A stretch of DNA of 64,000 bases from Aeoliella mucimassa (GTDB taxonomy: Bacteria > Planctomycetota > Planctomycetia > Pirellulales > Lacipirellulaceae), in NCBI RefSeq assembly GCF_007748035.1, contig NZ_CP036278.1, positions 3,596,001 through 3,660,000 of the forward strand, in the 5' to 3' direction. The position numbers and the translations under genes were made by a program. Shown here piece by piece: positions 26,849-36,026 of the stretch (its first letter is position 1; every line of letters starts with the position of its first letter). Under the pieces are notes generated by a model that saw only the letters and a program-made list of their open reading frames with translations, did not search any database and had not been told where the DNA came from.

Positions 26849-28003
26849 TTACTCGCTCTGCTGCTCTTTGGCCAGCGAATCGAGCTCTTCGAGCTTCAAC
26901 CGGACGCTGCACACGTAGGGCGGCTCGCCGGGGGTCCAGTGCCCGTAAGTGGTGGTAACAAACGTCCCGTCGGGCAAGACTTCGACGCCGGGATAGGCGC
27001 AGTCGGCGCCCTTATGGTTGTCCATCAACCGCACGCGATACTGCCCTTCGCGACCGGCGACAATGTCGTCGTAGGTACCGACCCAGGCGACCCAATCCCC
27101 CTTCGTCGGGCTGTCGTGGGTTTGATCGCGAAACGAAATGAACAGCCGACCGTCAGGAGCGTACTTGCCGGTGTGGCGATCGCCGGTCAGCGCGGCTGGT
27201 AGCTCGCGCGGCTCGGTCCACGATTCCCCTTCATCATCGGAGAAAATTACATATGAGTTTCGACGACGAGAATTTTCGCGAAGCAGCACGGCCATTTGCG
27301 TTCCGTCGGGCGAGCGGATGCAGCCCGGCTCGCACAGATGCACCTTGGAATCATGCTGCACCGCGATCGGATCCGACCAGGTGAGCCCACCATCGGTCGA
27401 CAACGTTTTGTAAAGCGTGAACTCCACCGGATTAGCCCGTTGACTACTTTTTGTGAAATACCGCCCGTCGTCGTGGAACATCGCCAGATAATGGCCCGGC
27501 TTGGCCAGCGGTTCGACAAAGCCCATGACTACGATGCCGCCCCAATCGCCGACTTGCTTGAGTTCGCTCCAGCTTTGGCCGTCGTCCTCCGACACCGCCA
27601 AGCGAGCGGGGTAGCGGCCCGACCACATGATGATTCGCTTGGTTCCTTCGGCGTCGACCACTCGGTGCAGGGTCGGCACCTCTTGGCTGGTGGCCCACGA
27701 ACTGGGGGTCGGCAGCCGGTCCGACCAGGTGAGCCCGCCGTCGGAGCTTCGCTTGTAAACCACCGCCCCTCGGCCATGGCCTTTGGGGTACACGCACAGG
27801 ATGGTCTTGCCATCTTCGAGCAACAACGTCGTCGGATGCCCCAGGTACTGACCTGGCTCCCGATCGACGATTACCTGACGCTCGGTTTGATCGGCGAGAT
27901 TGATTGTCGGAATCGTATAGCCGCGTGGCTCGTCCGCTATCGAAGGATTACCGAACGAAAACAGAGCAACAGAACAGAGCAGAACCGTTAGAGAAGACCG
28001 CAT
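26849..28003 (-). CDS. Exported sialidase-type BNR-repeat protein
   Basis: A 384-aa protein starting MRSSLTVLLCSVALFSFGNP, a signal peptide; GGAG lies 8 nt before this ATG. It is a six-bladed propeller of the sialidase superfamily with Asp-box repeats SSDGGLTWSD, SEDDGQSWSE, STDGGLTWSD and SDDEGESWTE. The arginine triad and Tyr/Glu of true sialidases cannot be confirmed by eye. Planctomycete genomes carry many such propellers acting on glycans; sialic acid as substrate should not be assumed. It lies downstream of xylA on the same strand but is separated from it by a terminator. Confidence 0.85.
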   Translation of the reverse strand: MRSSLTVLLCSVALFSFGNPSIADEPRGYTIPTINLADQTERQVIVDREPGQYLGHPTTLLLEDGKTILCVYPKGHGRGAVVYKRSSDGGLTWSDRLPTPSSWATSQEVPTLHRVVDAEGTKRIIMWSGRYPARLAVSEDDGQSWSELKQVGDWGGIVVMGFVEPLAKPGHYLAMFHDDGRYFTKSSQRANPVEFTLYKTLSTDGGLTWSDPIAVQHDSKVHLCEPGCIRSPDGTQMAVLLRENSRRRNSYVIFSDDEGESWTEPRELPAALTGDRHTGKYAPDGRLFISFRDQTHDSPTKGDWVAWVGTYDDIVAGREGQYRVRLMDNHKGADCAYPGVEVLPDGTFVTTTYGHWTPGEPPYVCSVRLKLEELDSLAKEQQSE

Positions 28004-28123
28004 GAAACATTCTCCATGGAAACAAACGAGGGCAGGCGAGTTGCCGCTGGTGGGCCGCAAGTATAACCGCGTGTTGCAGGAGAGTGAAAATCTTTCTGAA
28101 TAAACCACACAATCGATCGAAAC

Positions 28124-28160
28124 AAAAAAGCGAGTGGTCCATCGCGACGGACCACTCGCT
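28124..28160 (-). terminator. Terminator of xylA
   Basis: GCGAGTGGTCC (28130-28140) pairs perfectly with GGACCACTCGC (28149-28159); on the minus strand the stem is followed by six T (28124-28129). It lies 29 bp after the xylA stop. Confidence 0.92.
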
Positions 28161-28188
28161 TGCAAGAAACAAAATCAACGCACGACTG

Positions 28189-29499
28189 TTACATGTACTG
28201 GTTAATCACGTTCTCAAACAGCTCTTGGCGGCCGCTTTGATTCGGTGCCGCCTGGCCTTTTTCGAGCATGATTTTCTCGAGCGATTCGAGCGTGTGCTGG
28301 CCGGCTTCGATCTCCGCACCGAGTCCGCTGTTCCAGCTCGCGTAGCGATCGGCGACCATCTGCTCGAGTCGTCCATCCGCACGCATTGCGGCGGCAATCT
28401 TCAACCCCCGAGCGAAGGCATCCATCCCACCGACATGAGCATAGAACAAATCGATCGGCTCGAAGCTCTCCCGGCGCACCTTGGCGTCGAAGTTCACGCC
28501 GCCGGTCTTAAGCCCACCATACTTAAGAATCGAATGCATGCACTGCGTGGTCACGTAAATGTCGGTCGGGAACTGGTCGGTATCCCAACCGAGCAACAAG
28601 TCGCCGGTGTTGGCGTCGATCGAACCAAGCGCGCCAGCCGATCCGGCGACTTCGAGTTCGTGCTGCATGGTGTGCCCGGCCAGAGTGGCGTGGTTCGTCT
28701 CGAGGTTCAGCTTGAAGTGATCCATCAAATCGAACTGACGCAGGAAGTTCAAGCAGGCGGCCGCGTCGCTGTCGTATTGATGCTTGGTCGGTTCCTTGGG
28801 CTTCGGCTCGATGTAAAACGGCCCGGTAAAGCCGATTTGCTTCGCGTAGTCGACCGCCATGTGCAGGAAGCGGGCGAGATGTTCCTGCTCGCGTTTCAGG
28901 TCGGTATTCCACAAGCACTGGTAGCCTTCGCGACCACCCCAGAAGGTGTAGCCTTCGCCGCCGAGTTCGTGGGTGATCTCCAGCGCCTTCTTCACTTGCG
29001 CGGCCGCGTACGCGTACACTTCGGCATTGCAACTGGTTGCCGCCCCGTGCATGTAACGCGGGTTCGAGAACATGTTGGCCGTGCCCCACAACAGCTTGAC
29101 GCCGGTACGCTGTTGCTCTTCCTTCATCACCGCAGCGATCGCGTCGAGATTCTTGTGCGACTCGCTCAGCGAATTGCCTTCGGGTGCGATATCGCGATCG
29201 TGGAACGCGTAATACGGGACTCCCAGTTTCTCAAAAAACTCAAACGCAACACGCACTCGGTTCTGGGCATTCTCAATCGACTCACTTCCGTCGTCCCAGG
29301 GACGTTGCATGGTCGGTGCGCCGAACGGGTCGGCACCTGTGGCGCGGAACGTGTGCCAGTACACCACACTAAAACGCAGGTGCTCGCGCATCGTGCGGCC
29401 TTCGATCACTTCGTCGGCATTGTAGTGACGGAACGCCAGCGGGTTCAGGCTGTCGGGACCTTCGTAAGCGATCGATTCGATCTCAGGAAAAGCAGTCAT
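28189..29499 (-). CDS. xylA: Xylose isomerase
   Basis: A 436-aa class II xylose isomerase, converting D-xylose to D-xylulose in the cytoplasm. Signature stretches include [30 protein letters not shown] (catalytic His region), [10 protein letters not shown], the metal-binding [10 protein letters not shown], and [19 protein letters not shown]. Length matches the family. No xylulokinase is adjacent. It stands alone with its own terminator, so it is probably controlled from its own promoter. The start codon has only a weak ribosome-binding site. Confidence 0.97.
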   Translation of the reverse strand: MTAFPEIESIAYEGPDSLNPLAFRHYNADEVIEGRTMREHLRFSVVYWHTFRATGADPFGAPTMQRPWDDGSESIENAQNRVRVAFEFFEKLGVPYYAFHDRDIAPEGNSLSESHKNLDAIAAVMKEEQQRTGVKLLWGTANMFSNPRYMHGAATSCNAEVYAYAAAQVKKALEITHELGGEGYTFWGGREGYQCLWNTDLKREQEHLARFLHMAVDYAKQIGFTGPFYIEPKPKEPTKHQYDSDAAACLNFLRQFDLMDHFKLNLETNHATLAGHTMQHELEVAGSAGALGSIDANTGDLLLGWDTDQFPTDIYVTTQCMHSILKYGGLKTGGVNFDAKVRRESFEPIDLFYAHVGGMDAFARGLKIAAAMRADGRLEQMVADRYASWNSGLGAEIEAGQHTLESLEKIMLEKGQAAPNQSGRQELFENVINQYM

Positions 29500-29631
29500 G
29501 GCTACTCACGGTGGTTAGAAAGCGTGCGAAGAGGGCAGTTGAGCCGCTCGGGACGCACCCGGGCGGTTCGATTGACTTTCTACCAATGTACGGCCTGCCG
29601 CTTGCGAGCAATAGACCCGCTAGTGCTCGTG

Positions 29632-31299
29632 CTATGGGTCGGGAGTCGCGGGCTCGTGCACCAACCAGGCGACGATCTTGCTACCCAGCCCTGCTTTCCA
29701 AAAGCTCAACATCACCGCAGCCAGCAAAACCGCGCATCCCCCCGCGTACCAGACGAGCCCTTGCCGCAGCTTTTCGTTCTCGATCTCCAGCAGCATCCCC
29801 CGACTCGCGCAAGCCAAGAGCAACAGGGCCAACCACCCAATCGGCAACAACTGCCACCGGATGCGCGTGACCATCAGGTAGGCGATGCCGAGGACCAACA
29901 TGCCCGCCAGCAGCCACTCCACGGTATGCGACAAACTGGCGACCCAAGGTGGAGGAGGATCGAGCACCACCACGCTACCCGCCAAGGCCAGCAGTATTGG
30001 CCCGATCAGTCGCAAGAGCTTTGCAAACAGATCGCGGCACACGAGCGGCAACATCAAACTCCACGCCGACCAAAGCACCACCCCGCGCCAGCCTTGCTGC
30101 TCGCTCACCCAGCGTTGCTCGAACGAAGTTGCCAGCAACACCAAGGCCAAGGCCCCCGCGGCCGACAGCAGCAGCGAGTTGGCTTTCCAGAGGCCGAATG
30201 CGATGAGCGCGACGAACACAAGCATCAAGAACCACCATTGCGGAACATGAAGTTGGTGGAACGTGAGGGTCTCGGCATCCAAGCAGGCCAGGAACAAGAG
30301 ACTCGCCATGGCCAAGATGCGGGCGCCGGAGGCTCGGCGGAGCATCGCAACCAGGGCGATCGCAGCGATGCAAATGGCGGTAAGCAACGGAGGAGCTGCC
30401 AAGGCATGCTGCAAATGACGCAGCGACAACGCCTGCGCAGGCGAAACTTGCGTTGGAAACGACAGCAGTGCGATGCATGGCAGCATCAGCAGCGCGGCGC
30501 GTTGCAGGCCGATCCGACGGTGCACCAGCCCGAACTCGAGCAACAGCACCGCGATCGCCAGCAGCACCGGCACCAGAAAGTAGGGATGAAACGCGGGAGA
30601 CAGGCCGCGTGCGTCGGTGAACGACACGCTGAGCATCCACAACCGCACCGCCAGGGCGAGCCCCATCATCACGAAGATCGACCACGGGTAGTAAGGCCAG
30701 AGCCATGGCGTTCCGTGTCGGTTATCGGCCAGCGTCTTGCAGCGAATCGCGGGCAACAACAGCAGCAGCGAAACCGCCGAGGCACCGCTAAACGCAAGCA
30801 CTCCGACGCACATTTGGTCTTCGTGGCCATCAATCGACAACCGCCCGAGCACCGCGGGGAATGCAAACAGCAAGGCCAACTGCACATAGAACGGGCCGCG
30901 ATAGATCAGCGGCAAGCGAATCCGCAGTCCCGCGAGTACTCCCTCGACCACCACCGCGCAGAACACAAAGGCAACGAGCAACCACTGCCCGCCGGATGTT
31001 GGGTTATTCAGACACAGCAGGTCATAGCTGGTGGAGATGGCCATGAACATGAGCAACACCACCAGCAGAATGGTGCGAGCATCTTCCCACATTCGACCGA
31101 ACCGCACGACCAACCACCCCGAGGCGGCCAACATCAATACGTAGGCAAACAACAACGAGGTTTTGAGACTACTAACCTGCAATCCTCCATCGGACGATGC
31201 GTGGTGGATGCCGTACAGAACGAGCGCAGCACTAACAAGATAGAGCGGATTATGCGGATACACCCGGCACAACCACCCCGCAGCAGATCGAGACTGCAT
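29632..31299 (-). CDS. Polytopic membrane protein of unknown function
   Basis: A 555-aa protein with about 14-16 hydrophobic helices spread over the whole length and only short loops. The N-terminus, CRVYPHNPLYLVSAALVLYG, is a recognisable but unnamed motif (a basic start followed by NPLYLLSA-like) that I associate with uncharacterised planctomycete membrane proteins. There is no ATP-binding, glycosyltransferase or transporter motif. GAGGAA precedes the ATG. It lies between xylA and an alkaline phosphatase on the same strand, with gaps too large to argue for an operon. Confidence 0.78.
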   Translation of the reverse strand: MQSRSAAGWLCRVYPHNPLYLVSAALVLYGIHHASSDGGLQVSSLKTSLLFAYVLMLAASGWLVVRFGRMWEDARTILLVVLLMFMAISTSYDLLCLNNPTSGGQWLLVAFVFCAVVVEGVLAGLRIRLPLIYRGPFYVQLALLFAFPAVLGRLSIDGHEDQMCVGVLAFSGASAVSLLLLLPAIRCKTLADNRHGTPWLWPYYPWSIFVMMGLALAVRLWMLSVSFTDARGLSPAFHPYFLVPVLLAIAVLLLEFGLVHRRIGLQRAALLMLPCIALLSFPTQVSPAQALSLRHLQHALAAPPLLTAICIAAIALVAMLRRASGARILAMASLLFLACLDAETLTFHQLHVPQWWFLMLVFVALIAFGLWKANSLLLSAAGALALVLLATSFEQRWVSEQQGWRGVVLWSAWSLMLPLVCRDLFAKLLRLIGPILLALAGSVVVLDPPPPWVASLSHTVEWLLAGMLVLGIAYLMVTRIRWQLLPIGWLALLLLACASRGMLLEIENEKLRQGLVWYAGGCAVLLAAVMLSFWKAGLGSKIVAWLVHEPATPDP

Positions 31300-31401
31300 A
31301 GCGATATTCCTCGAGTTACAGCAGTTCCATCCCCTGCTGGCTCGCTGAATGGTTTGCCAGCCTGGGGATTGGTTATTGCAACACGAGAGAACTTTTTTCG
31401 C

Positions 31402-33084
31402 TTATTTGCTCGATTCGTCAGTCGATTCGGTGACCGGCTGCGTGGGGCGAATCAGCAATTCAGGGTGGTCGATCATCATGTAGTGCCCGTGATCGGCAGT
31501 GACAATCAGTACCGATTCTTCCCAACTACTGTTCTTCTCGACCCAGTCGGTAATCACTTTCACCGCAGCGTCACCAGAGTTCACGGCGCCGATCGAGTTG
31601 TCGATGTTGTTGTCGTGGTTTGCCCAGTCGACGTCGCCCGCTTCCACCATCATCCAGAATGGCTTGTCGGTGGCCTCCAACACGGCGAGAGCAGCGGTGG
31701 TCATTTCGGCCAGCTTGGGATTCTCCTGCACATCGCCCTCGCTGTATTCGATCGGCCCGCCGCTCACGCCTGGCGCGGGGTCGTAAGCTCCGTCGGCCGA
31801 GGCGTAAGGCAGGTGGCCATCGTTCGAACCGCCGAAGCCGTAGACGCCGTAGAAACCAAAGAGGCGAGTCTTGTTCTCAATCGCCTTGTTTACCGCAGCG
31901 GTCAGCGTGTCTTTGCCGGCGACCCCTTCGGTGCGGAGGGCCACCGAGTAATTACCACCATGATCCATATCGATTGCTTTAAGATCCTGGTCGGTCAGGT
32001 ACTTGTTACCAACCACGAAATTCTCGCCTTGGCCACGGTCGCTATCGGTATCGACGCCAAAGCCGGCGCCGATCAATACATCGACTCCCTGAAGGGCTTG
32101 CTCGGGATGGCTAACCGAAGGAAGTCCCAGCAAGTCGCGGGTGATGTCTTGGTAATCGTTACGACTCACGTTGTGAGAGTAGGTAGCCGCAGGGGTCGCA
32201 TGGCTGATTGGCACGCTGGTGACAACCCCGATCTTATAGCCGGCAGCCTGAGCAAGGTGGGCTACACTCGGTTGGGGGCGACCTTCGTAAGTAACACCGA
32301 TTGCTCCGTTGTACGACTTAACGCCGCAGTTCATGCTCGTGGCCGAAGTTGCCGAGTCGGTATAGGCATGACGCACCAGGGCGTCGCGCGGACCGGCAAT
32401 CAGGTACTCGGGCACGGTCGCAAGACTCCACGGGTAGCGACCAGCAATCTGGGCGTTGTATCCGCCTGGCAACCCGCTGCCGGGATTCTTTACGCGTTGC
32501 GAGTTGACATCCACCTGCGCTCCATCGCGATAGGGGCTCGTGACCATCCAACCGTACTGGGTGGTTCCCCCCGCCTGATACTCTTGAAAGTGAGTGCCGG
32601 TGCCTCGACCTTCGTCGTAGCTCACCTTTTGCTCGTTGTAGATCGCAGCGATGCGAGTGGTCGGCCAGTCCATGCCATCGAACACAACAAGAAACACATG
32701 CTTCTTGCCCGCTTCGACCGCGGCGAGTTCGAGATCAAAGATATTGGTTTGATCCATGTAGGTCGCTTCGCTATCGAGCGAAGTTTGCACATCGCTCTGA
32801 TAGAGATGCTGAACCTTCTGAGGGTCGCGGTACGGGCTGTTCTCGCCGGTGTAGCTATCGAGGTCGATTCCTTCGCCGGCTCCCTTGGTGCCAAATGCGT
32901 AGACGGGAATCAAGCGATTGCTATGCGATGTCCACGAACTGTAACGACTGCTGTCGACTCCCCAATGCACTGCGTCGCAGTGCTTGGTTTCGATGGCTTG
33001 AGTTTGCATGTCGCGAATCTCGTCGGCTTCGACGAACGCGGCAGAAAGCACACAACTGGCAAGACAAAACAGACGAATCAACAT
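31402..33084 (-). CDS. Alkaline phosphatase (PhoA-type), exported
   Basis: A 560-aa metalloenzyme of the alkaline phosphatase superfamily with a signal peptide (MLIRLFCLASCVLSAAFVEA). The nucleophile region is AYTDSATSATSMNCGVKSYN, metal ligands lie in VVFDGMDWP, EAGDVDWANHDNNID and VLIVTADHGH, and VPISHATPAATYSHN is the conserved block following the active site. It is longer than E. coli PhoA because of a 100-residue N-terminal extension rich in Ser/Tyr/Asp and a short tail. It releases phosphate from organic esters outside the cytoplasm. No pho-box was sought successfully upstream. Confidence 0.93.
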   Translation of the reverse strand: MLIRLFCLASCVLSAAFVEADEIRDMQTQAIETKHCDAVHWGVDSSRYSSWTSHSNRLIPVYAFGTKGAGEGIDLDSYTGENSPYRDPQKVQHLYQSDVQTSLDSEATYMDQTNIFDLELAAVEAGKKHVFLVVFDGMDWPTTRIAAIYNEQKVSYDEGRGTGTHFQEYQAGGTTQYGWMVTSPYRDGAQVDVNSQRVKNPGSGLPGGYNAQIAGRYPWSLATVPEYLIAGPRDALVRHAYTDSATSATSMNCGVKSYNGAIGVTYEGRPQPSVAHLAQAAGYKIGVVTSVPISHATPAATYSHNVSRNDYQDITRDLLGLPSVSHPEQALQGVDVLIGAGFGVDTDSDRGQGENFVVGNKYLTDQDLKAIDMDHGGNYSVALRTEGVAGKDTLTAAVNKAIENKTRLFGFYGVYGFGGSNDGHLPYASADGAYDPAPGVSGGPIEYSEGDVQENPKLAEMTTAALAVLEATDKPFWMMVEAGDVDWANHDNNIDNSIGAVNSGDAAVKVITDWVEKNSSWEESVLIVTADHGHYMMIDHPELLIRPTQPVTESTDESSK

Positions 33085-33699
33085 GGCTATTCAATACCCT
33101 GGGATGCAAATATATCCTGCAAAACAAGCAATTAGACCGGAGCGATCTGCGAATCGCAAGGCTCCAGGATAGACGAAATAGCAGCCGTGCGGGGGTATTT
33201 CGCACATTACCGAAGGCAAATCTAAGTCCCTCGCCGCTGACGCTGGCACCACATCTAACCCCTACCCGAAATTGTAGGTTCCTAATTCACACCTATCGAG
33301 GCGACATATCTCTTTGCTTCACCATTTGCTTTACCCGGAAGATCCGGCACAACCGCATCGGCGATCACGAGAAGTGACTCGCGGGAAACTTGCGGGTCGG
33401 TACCGTGAAAACCTGGAAAGTCTCCAGCATGCGATCCCGATAAGGACCTGCCCCAAGTCGGTGCGGCCCCTCAAGGTAACCACCGACATATTCCCTCATC
33501 AGGGGGACAGCGTCGGTTCAAAACCAGATGGTGAAGCCAACCACACGTCGAGGGATAGAGGTTGCTCACAGCCAGCAGATAGACGGCCCCTGAAAGCCGG
33601 CTGACAATTGAATCGCCTGCACCCAAGGCCTAGACTTGGAAAAGCTAGCCGATTTTTAAAGGACTCAGACTCTCCAAAGACCATAGAAGGAGTTATCGT
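33085..33699. other. 615-bp gap upstream of bacterioferritin
   Basis: Lies between two divergent genes. It contains the single GCGGCCCCTCAAGG arm near 33463, related to the palindrome at 23305. A 96-codon frame at 33314-33604 lacks any family signature and I do not call it. Confidence 0.5.
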
Positions 33700-34191
33700 A
33701 TGCCAGCTAGTCCCGAAGTACTCGCCGACTTGCAGACCGCCCTCTCGATGGAACTGACCGCCGCCCACCAGTACCAACTGCATGGCAGCGTGCTCGACGA
33801 TTGGGGCATCGACCGCCTCGCTGCCCAAATGGGCGAAGAAATGACCGAAGAGCTCGGCCACTCCAAGGCGTTTCTCGATCGCATTTTGTTCCTCAAAGGC
33901 ACGCCTGAACTCACCATGCAGAAGACGCCAGTGGTGGCGAAGTCGCTGGCCGAGATGTTCAAGCTCGACCTCGAAGACGAAAAGGAAGCGATCTGCTTTT
34001 ACACAGGCGCCGCCAAGAAAGCTTACGAAGCTGGCGACATCGGCTCGCGCAGCCTGTTCGAAAAAATCGTGCTCGACGAAGAAGGGCACATGGGGTGGCT
34101 CGAGCTGCAACTCGACTTGCTCGAACGCATGGGCGAGCCTGCCTACATTGCCAAGCACATGTCGGCTCCCACCGAAGGTGGCGAAGCCTAG
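33700..34191 (+). CDS. bfr: Bacterioferritin-like ferroxidase lacking the heme methionine
   Basis: A 163-aa four-helix-bundle iron-storage protein. All six ferroxidase ligands fall at the canonical positions: E18 (MELTAAHQY), E51 and H54 (TEELGHSK), E94 (LEDEKEA), E127 and H130 (DEEGHMGW). Position 52, the Met that ligates the inter-subunit heme in Bfr, is Leu, so the protein probably assembles without heme, like some Bfr subunits and ferritins. Strong AAGGAG site before the ATG. With two catalase genes and a metal ABC transporter in the window, it fits iron detoxification. A perfect hairpin follows. Confidence 0.92.
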   Translation: MPASPEVLADLQTALSMELTAAHQYQLHGSVLDDWGIDRLAAQMGEEMTEELGHSKAFLDRILFLKGTPELTMQKTPVVAKSLAEMFKLDLEDEKEAICFYTGAAKKAYEAGDIGSRSLFEKIVLDEEGHMGWLELQLDLLERMGEPAYIAKHMSAPTEGGEA

Positions 34192-34202
34192 CAGCACCCA
34201 GA

Positions 34203-34224
34203 GCGACCATCGCGCGATGGTCGC
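34203..34224. terminator. Hairpin between bacterioferritin and HdeD-like gene
   Basis: GCGACCATCGCGCGATGGTCGC is a near-continuous palindrome of 22 bp between convergent 3' ends; it has no T-run but could end both transcripts. Confidence 0.6.
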
Positions 34225-34262
34225 CCTCCGACGCACTGCACCTCGCCTGCTGAGTGCCAGCC

Positions 34263-34844
34263 TTAGGCACTCGGCAGCGTGGGGGTGTCGTCGTCCACTG
34301 GCAACTTACGGAAGACCAGAGCGAACATAATCCATGCCCAACCGCTCATCATCAGGTCGATGCCGACCAATAGTCCAATGACCCACAGGGCCGACTCGGG
34401 GAACTGACGCCAGATGATCAGCCCGAGCAGCACGGTGACTGCTCCATTCAATAACGTCCATCCCCAGCCAGGGAAACGTTCTTTCAGCGCTACTACGATC
34501 CGGATGATTCCTGCGGCCAAGAAGAAGGCCGCCATCAGCAGCGTGAGCCCAGCAGCGCCTTTGCCGGGATTCTCAAGCACAAAGAAACCGGTAACCGAGT
34601 AGAGGATGCCCACCAACAAATGGAGCAGCACGCCTTCCCAACCTCGGCAATGGAACGCACTGACGATCTGCGCCACACCGGCTACGATCATGAGAATACC
34701 AAGCAACGATACAACCCCTACGGTCGCCAGTAGCGGCGTAGCAATCGCGGCCACTCCACCTAGCACCAGCACCACCCCGAGAATCAATAGCCATAGCCAT
34801 GAGTCACGCAGGGCCTTTGCTTCGTTTAAGAGTTCCTGATTCAT
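34263..34844 (-). CDS. HdeD-family membrane protein
   Basis: A 193-aa protein with six membrane helices in three hairpins, each with the HdeD-type pattern: LWLLILGVVLVLGGVAAIAT, GVVSLLGILMIVAGVAQIVS, LLHLLVGILYSVTGFFVLEN, GLTLLMAAFFLAAGIIRIVV and WGWTLLNGAVTVLLGLIIW. HdeD is linked to acid resistance in E. coli, but the molecular action is unknown and the family is widespread. A very strong GGGAGGGGAG site precedes the ATG. Confidence 0.9.
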   Translation of the reverse strand: MNQELLNEAKALRDSWLWLLILGVVLVLGGVAAIATPLLATVGVVSLLGILMIVAGVAQIVSAFHCRGWEGVLLHLLVGILYSVTGFFVLENPGKGAAGLTLLMAAFFLAAGIIRIVVALKERFPGWGWTLLNGAVTVLLGLIIWRQFPESALWVIGLLVGIDLMMSGWAWIMFALVFRKLPVDDDTPTLPSA

Positions 34845-35039
34845 CGCTCCCCTCCCAGCTTCAGTGGTTCAAGTGATCGTTACACTTTGGCAAACGTAGC
34901 ACGCGATTTACCCTACAAGTCTATCACAGCTGCTACCACGTCCAAGTAAGTAACCATGGCAAGATAGGCCAAAAGGCCAAACTTCGGCCAAATAAAATGA
35001 AGCGACTGGACAACTCGGAGTTGCGCATTTCGCAACAAC

Positions 35040-35306
35040 TCATGAGATCTTGTGGCCACTCCTCTGAGCTGCTTCCGATTTCGCTTTCTCGGCCTTCGAG
35101 ATGACCCGCATCACGCTAAGAAAGCACATCGCACCCATGATTGCTCCACCCGTGCGAATGGTAGCCCACGCGCTACGATAACCTTCTTCCCCTAATGATT
35201 TGATAGTTGGTGCCGTATCCGTATGCGCGATGAAATACGAAAACACTGCGCCCCCAGTGGCCATCGATGTCATCAGTAACAGAACGTGACCAAATTTAAA
35301 GCGCAT
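35040..35306 (-). CDS. Small two-helix membrane protein
   Basis: An 88-aa protein with two hydrophobic helices (FGHVLLLMTSMATGGAVFSY and GGAIMGAMCFLSVMRVIS) joined by a short soluble loop, and a basic C-terminus. It starts 29 bp after the stop of the next gene upstream on the same strand, so the two are likely co-transcribed. Family and function not recognised. Confidence 0.62.
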   Translation of the reverse strand: MRFKFGHVLLLMTSMATGGAVFSYFIAHTDTAPTIKSLGEEGYRSAWATIRTGGAIMGAMCFLSVMRVISKAEKAKSEAAQRSGHKIS

Positions 35307-35335
35307 CGTTAATTGCCTTAAGTGAGTGATCGGTT

Positions 35336-35773
35336 CTAAGGAAATCGATTACTGGGTGAATCGGGATAGTCGTTGCAGTAGCGGAACCGGTAAACGCCGG
35401 GCGCATTGGTCGGTTGGTCCTGATAGTCGACGCTTTGCTCGTTAAACCACACCCGAAAACCACGTGTCGTATCGGGATTGTGGGACACGACGAGCGACAA
35501 ATGGTCCGACTCCACAAAGACCTCTTGAATCTCAGTGATCTTAAATACCTCAGGCAGCTTTGCACTGGGAACTCGGCTCCCAGCATCGCAATCTCGAAAT
35601 ACGGCTTCGACCGCTCCCTGCAGCTCCGCCTGATGGGCCAATAAGTGATCTTCGATTCGATCCATCACACCGTTGCGAAAGTGCAGTGAAACTAGCACCA
35701 GGCTGGCAGCCAACAAGCCGCCAAAGCAGATTGCGATCAGAAGCTTCAACAACTTTCGAAGCTTATTGCTCAT
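35336..35773 (-). CDS. Membrane-anchored hypothetical protein
   Basis: A 145-aa protein starting MSNKLRKLLKLLIAICFGGL, a basic N-terminus and one membrane helix, with the remaining 115 residues probably outside the cytoplasm (beta-rich: EVFVESDHLSLVVSHNPD, FRVWFNEQSVDYQDQP, YRFRYCNDYPD). The upstream in-frame extension to 35920 is Cys/Pro-rich and has no reason to be coding. It is divergent from the DeoR gene of the microcompartment operon, with about 250 bp between. Unknown family. Confidence 0.65.
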   Translation of the reverse strand: MSNKLRKLLKLLIAICFGGLLAASLVLVSLHFRNGVMDRIEDHLLAHQAELQGAVEAVFRDCDAGSRVPSAKLPEVFKITEIQEVFVESDHLSLVVSHNPDTTRGFRVWFNEQSVDYQDQPTNAPGVYRFRYCNDYPDSPSNRFP

Positions 35774-35956
35774 GGGCTTGTTTAATTCTGATGTGCAGGG
35801 GGTCGTCGAACATCCTGAGGACCTGGGAATCGGCTGGTACAGTTCTGCTCCAGATGTCTCTGGTTCCACTATCGATTGACCCTGACTCCTTGTCCAGCAC
35901 CGACATGCGGCGAACAGCACGCCTGTTTAGGTGACAGATTTCTTTCACGTATATGA

Positions 35957-36019
35957 TTGACATCTCTCATCTTGCAAGCAATACTTATCTTCAGCTTGGA
36001 ACATTCCTACTCATTGCTT
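35957..36019 (+). promoter_or_regulatory. Candidate promoter and operator of the microcompartment operon
   Basis: A perfect TTGACA at 35957-35962 and AATACT at 35980-35985, separated by 17 bp, make a plausible sigma-70 promoter ending 41 bp before the DeoR start. AAGCAAT (35976-35982), partly inside the -10, is inverted as ATTGCTT at 36013-36019; such a pair is a possible DeoR operator. The assignment rests on sequence pattern only. Confidence 0.5.
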
Positions 36020-36026
36020 CGCACCG

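Noticed and set aside
28084-33135. A 1683-codon open frame on the plus strand
   Set aside because: It lies exactly antisense to xylA, the membrane protein and the alkaline phosphatase, all of which have clear family motifs. Its translation is low-complexity (runs of Gln, His, Arg) and arises from GC-rich codon bias; no ribosome-binding site or domain.
33314-33604. A 96-codon plus-strand gene before bacterioferritin
   Set aside because: No recognisable domain and no ribosome-binding site; likely promoter DNA.
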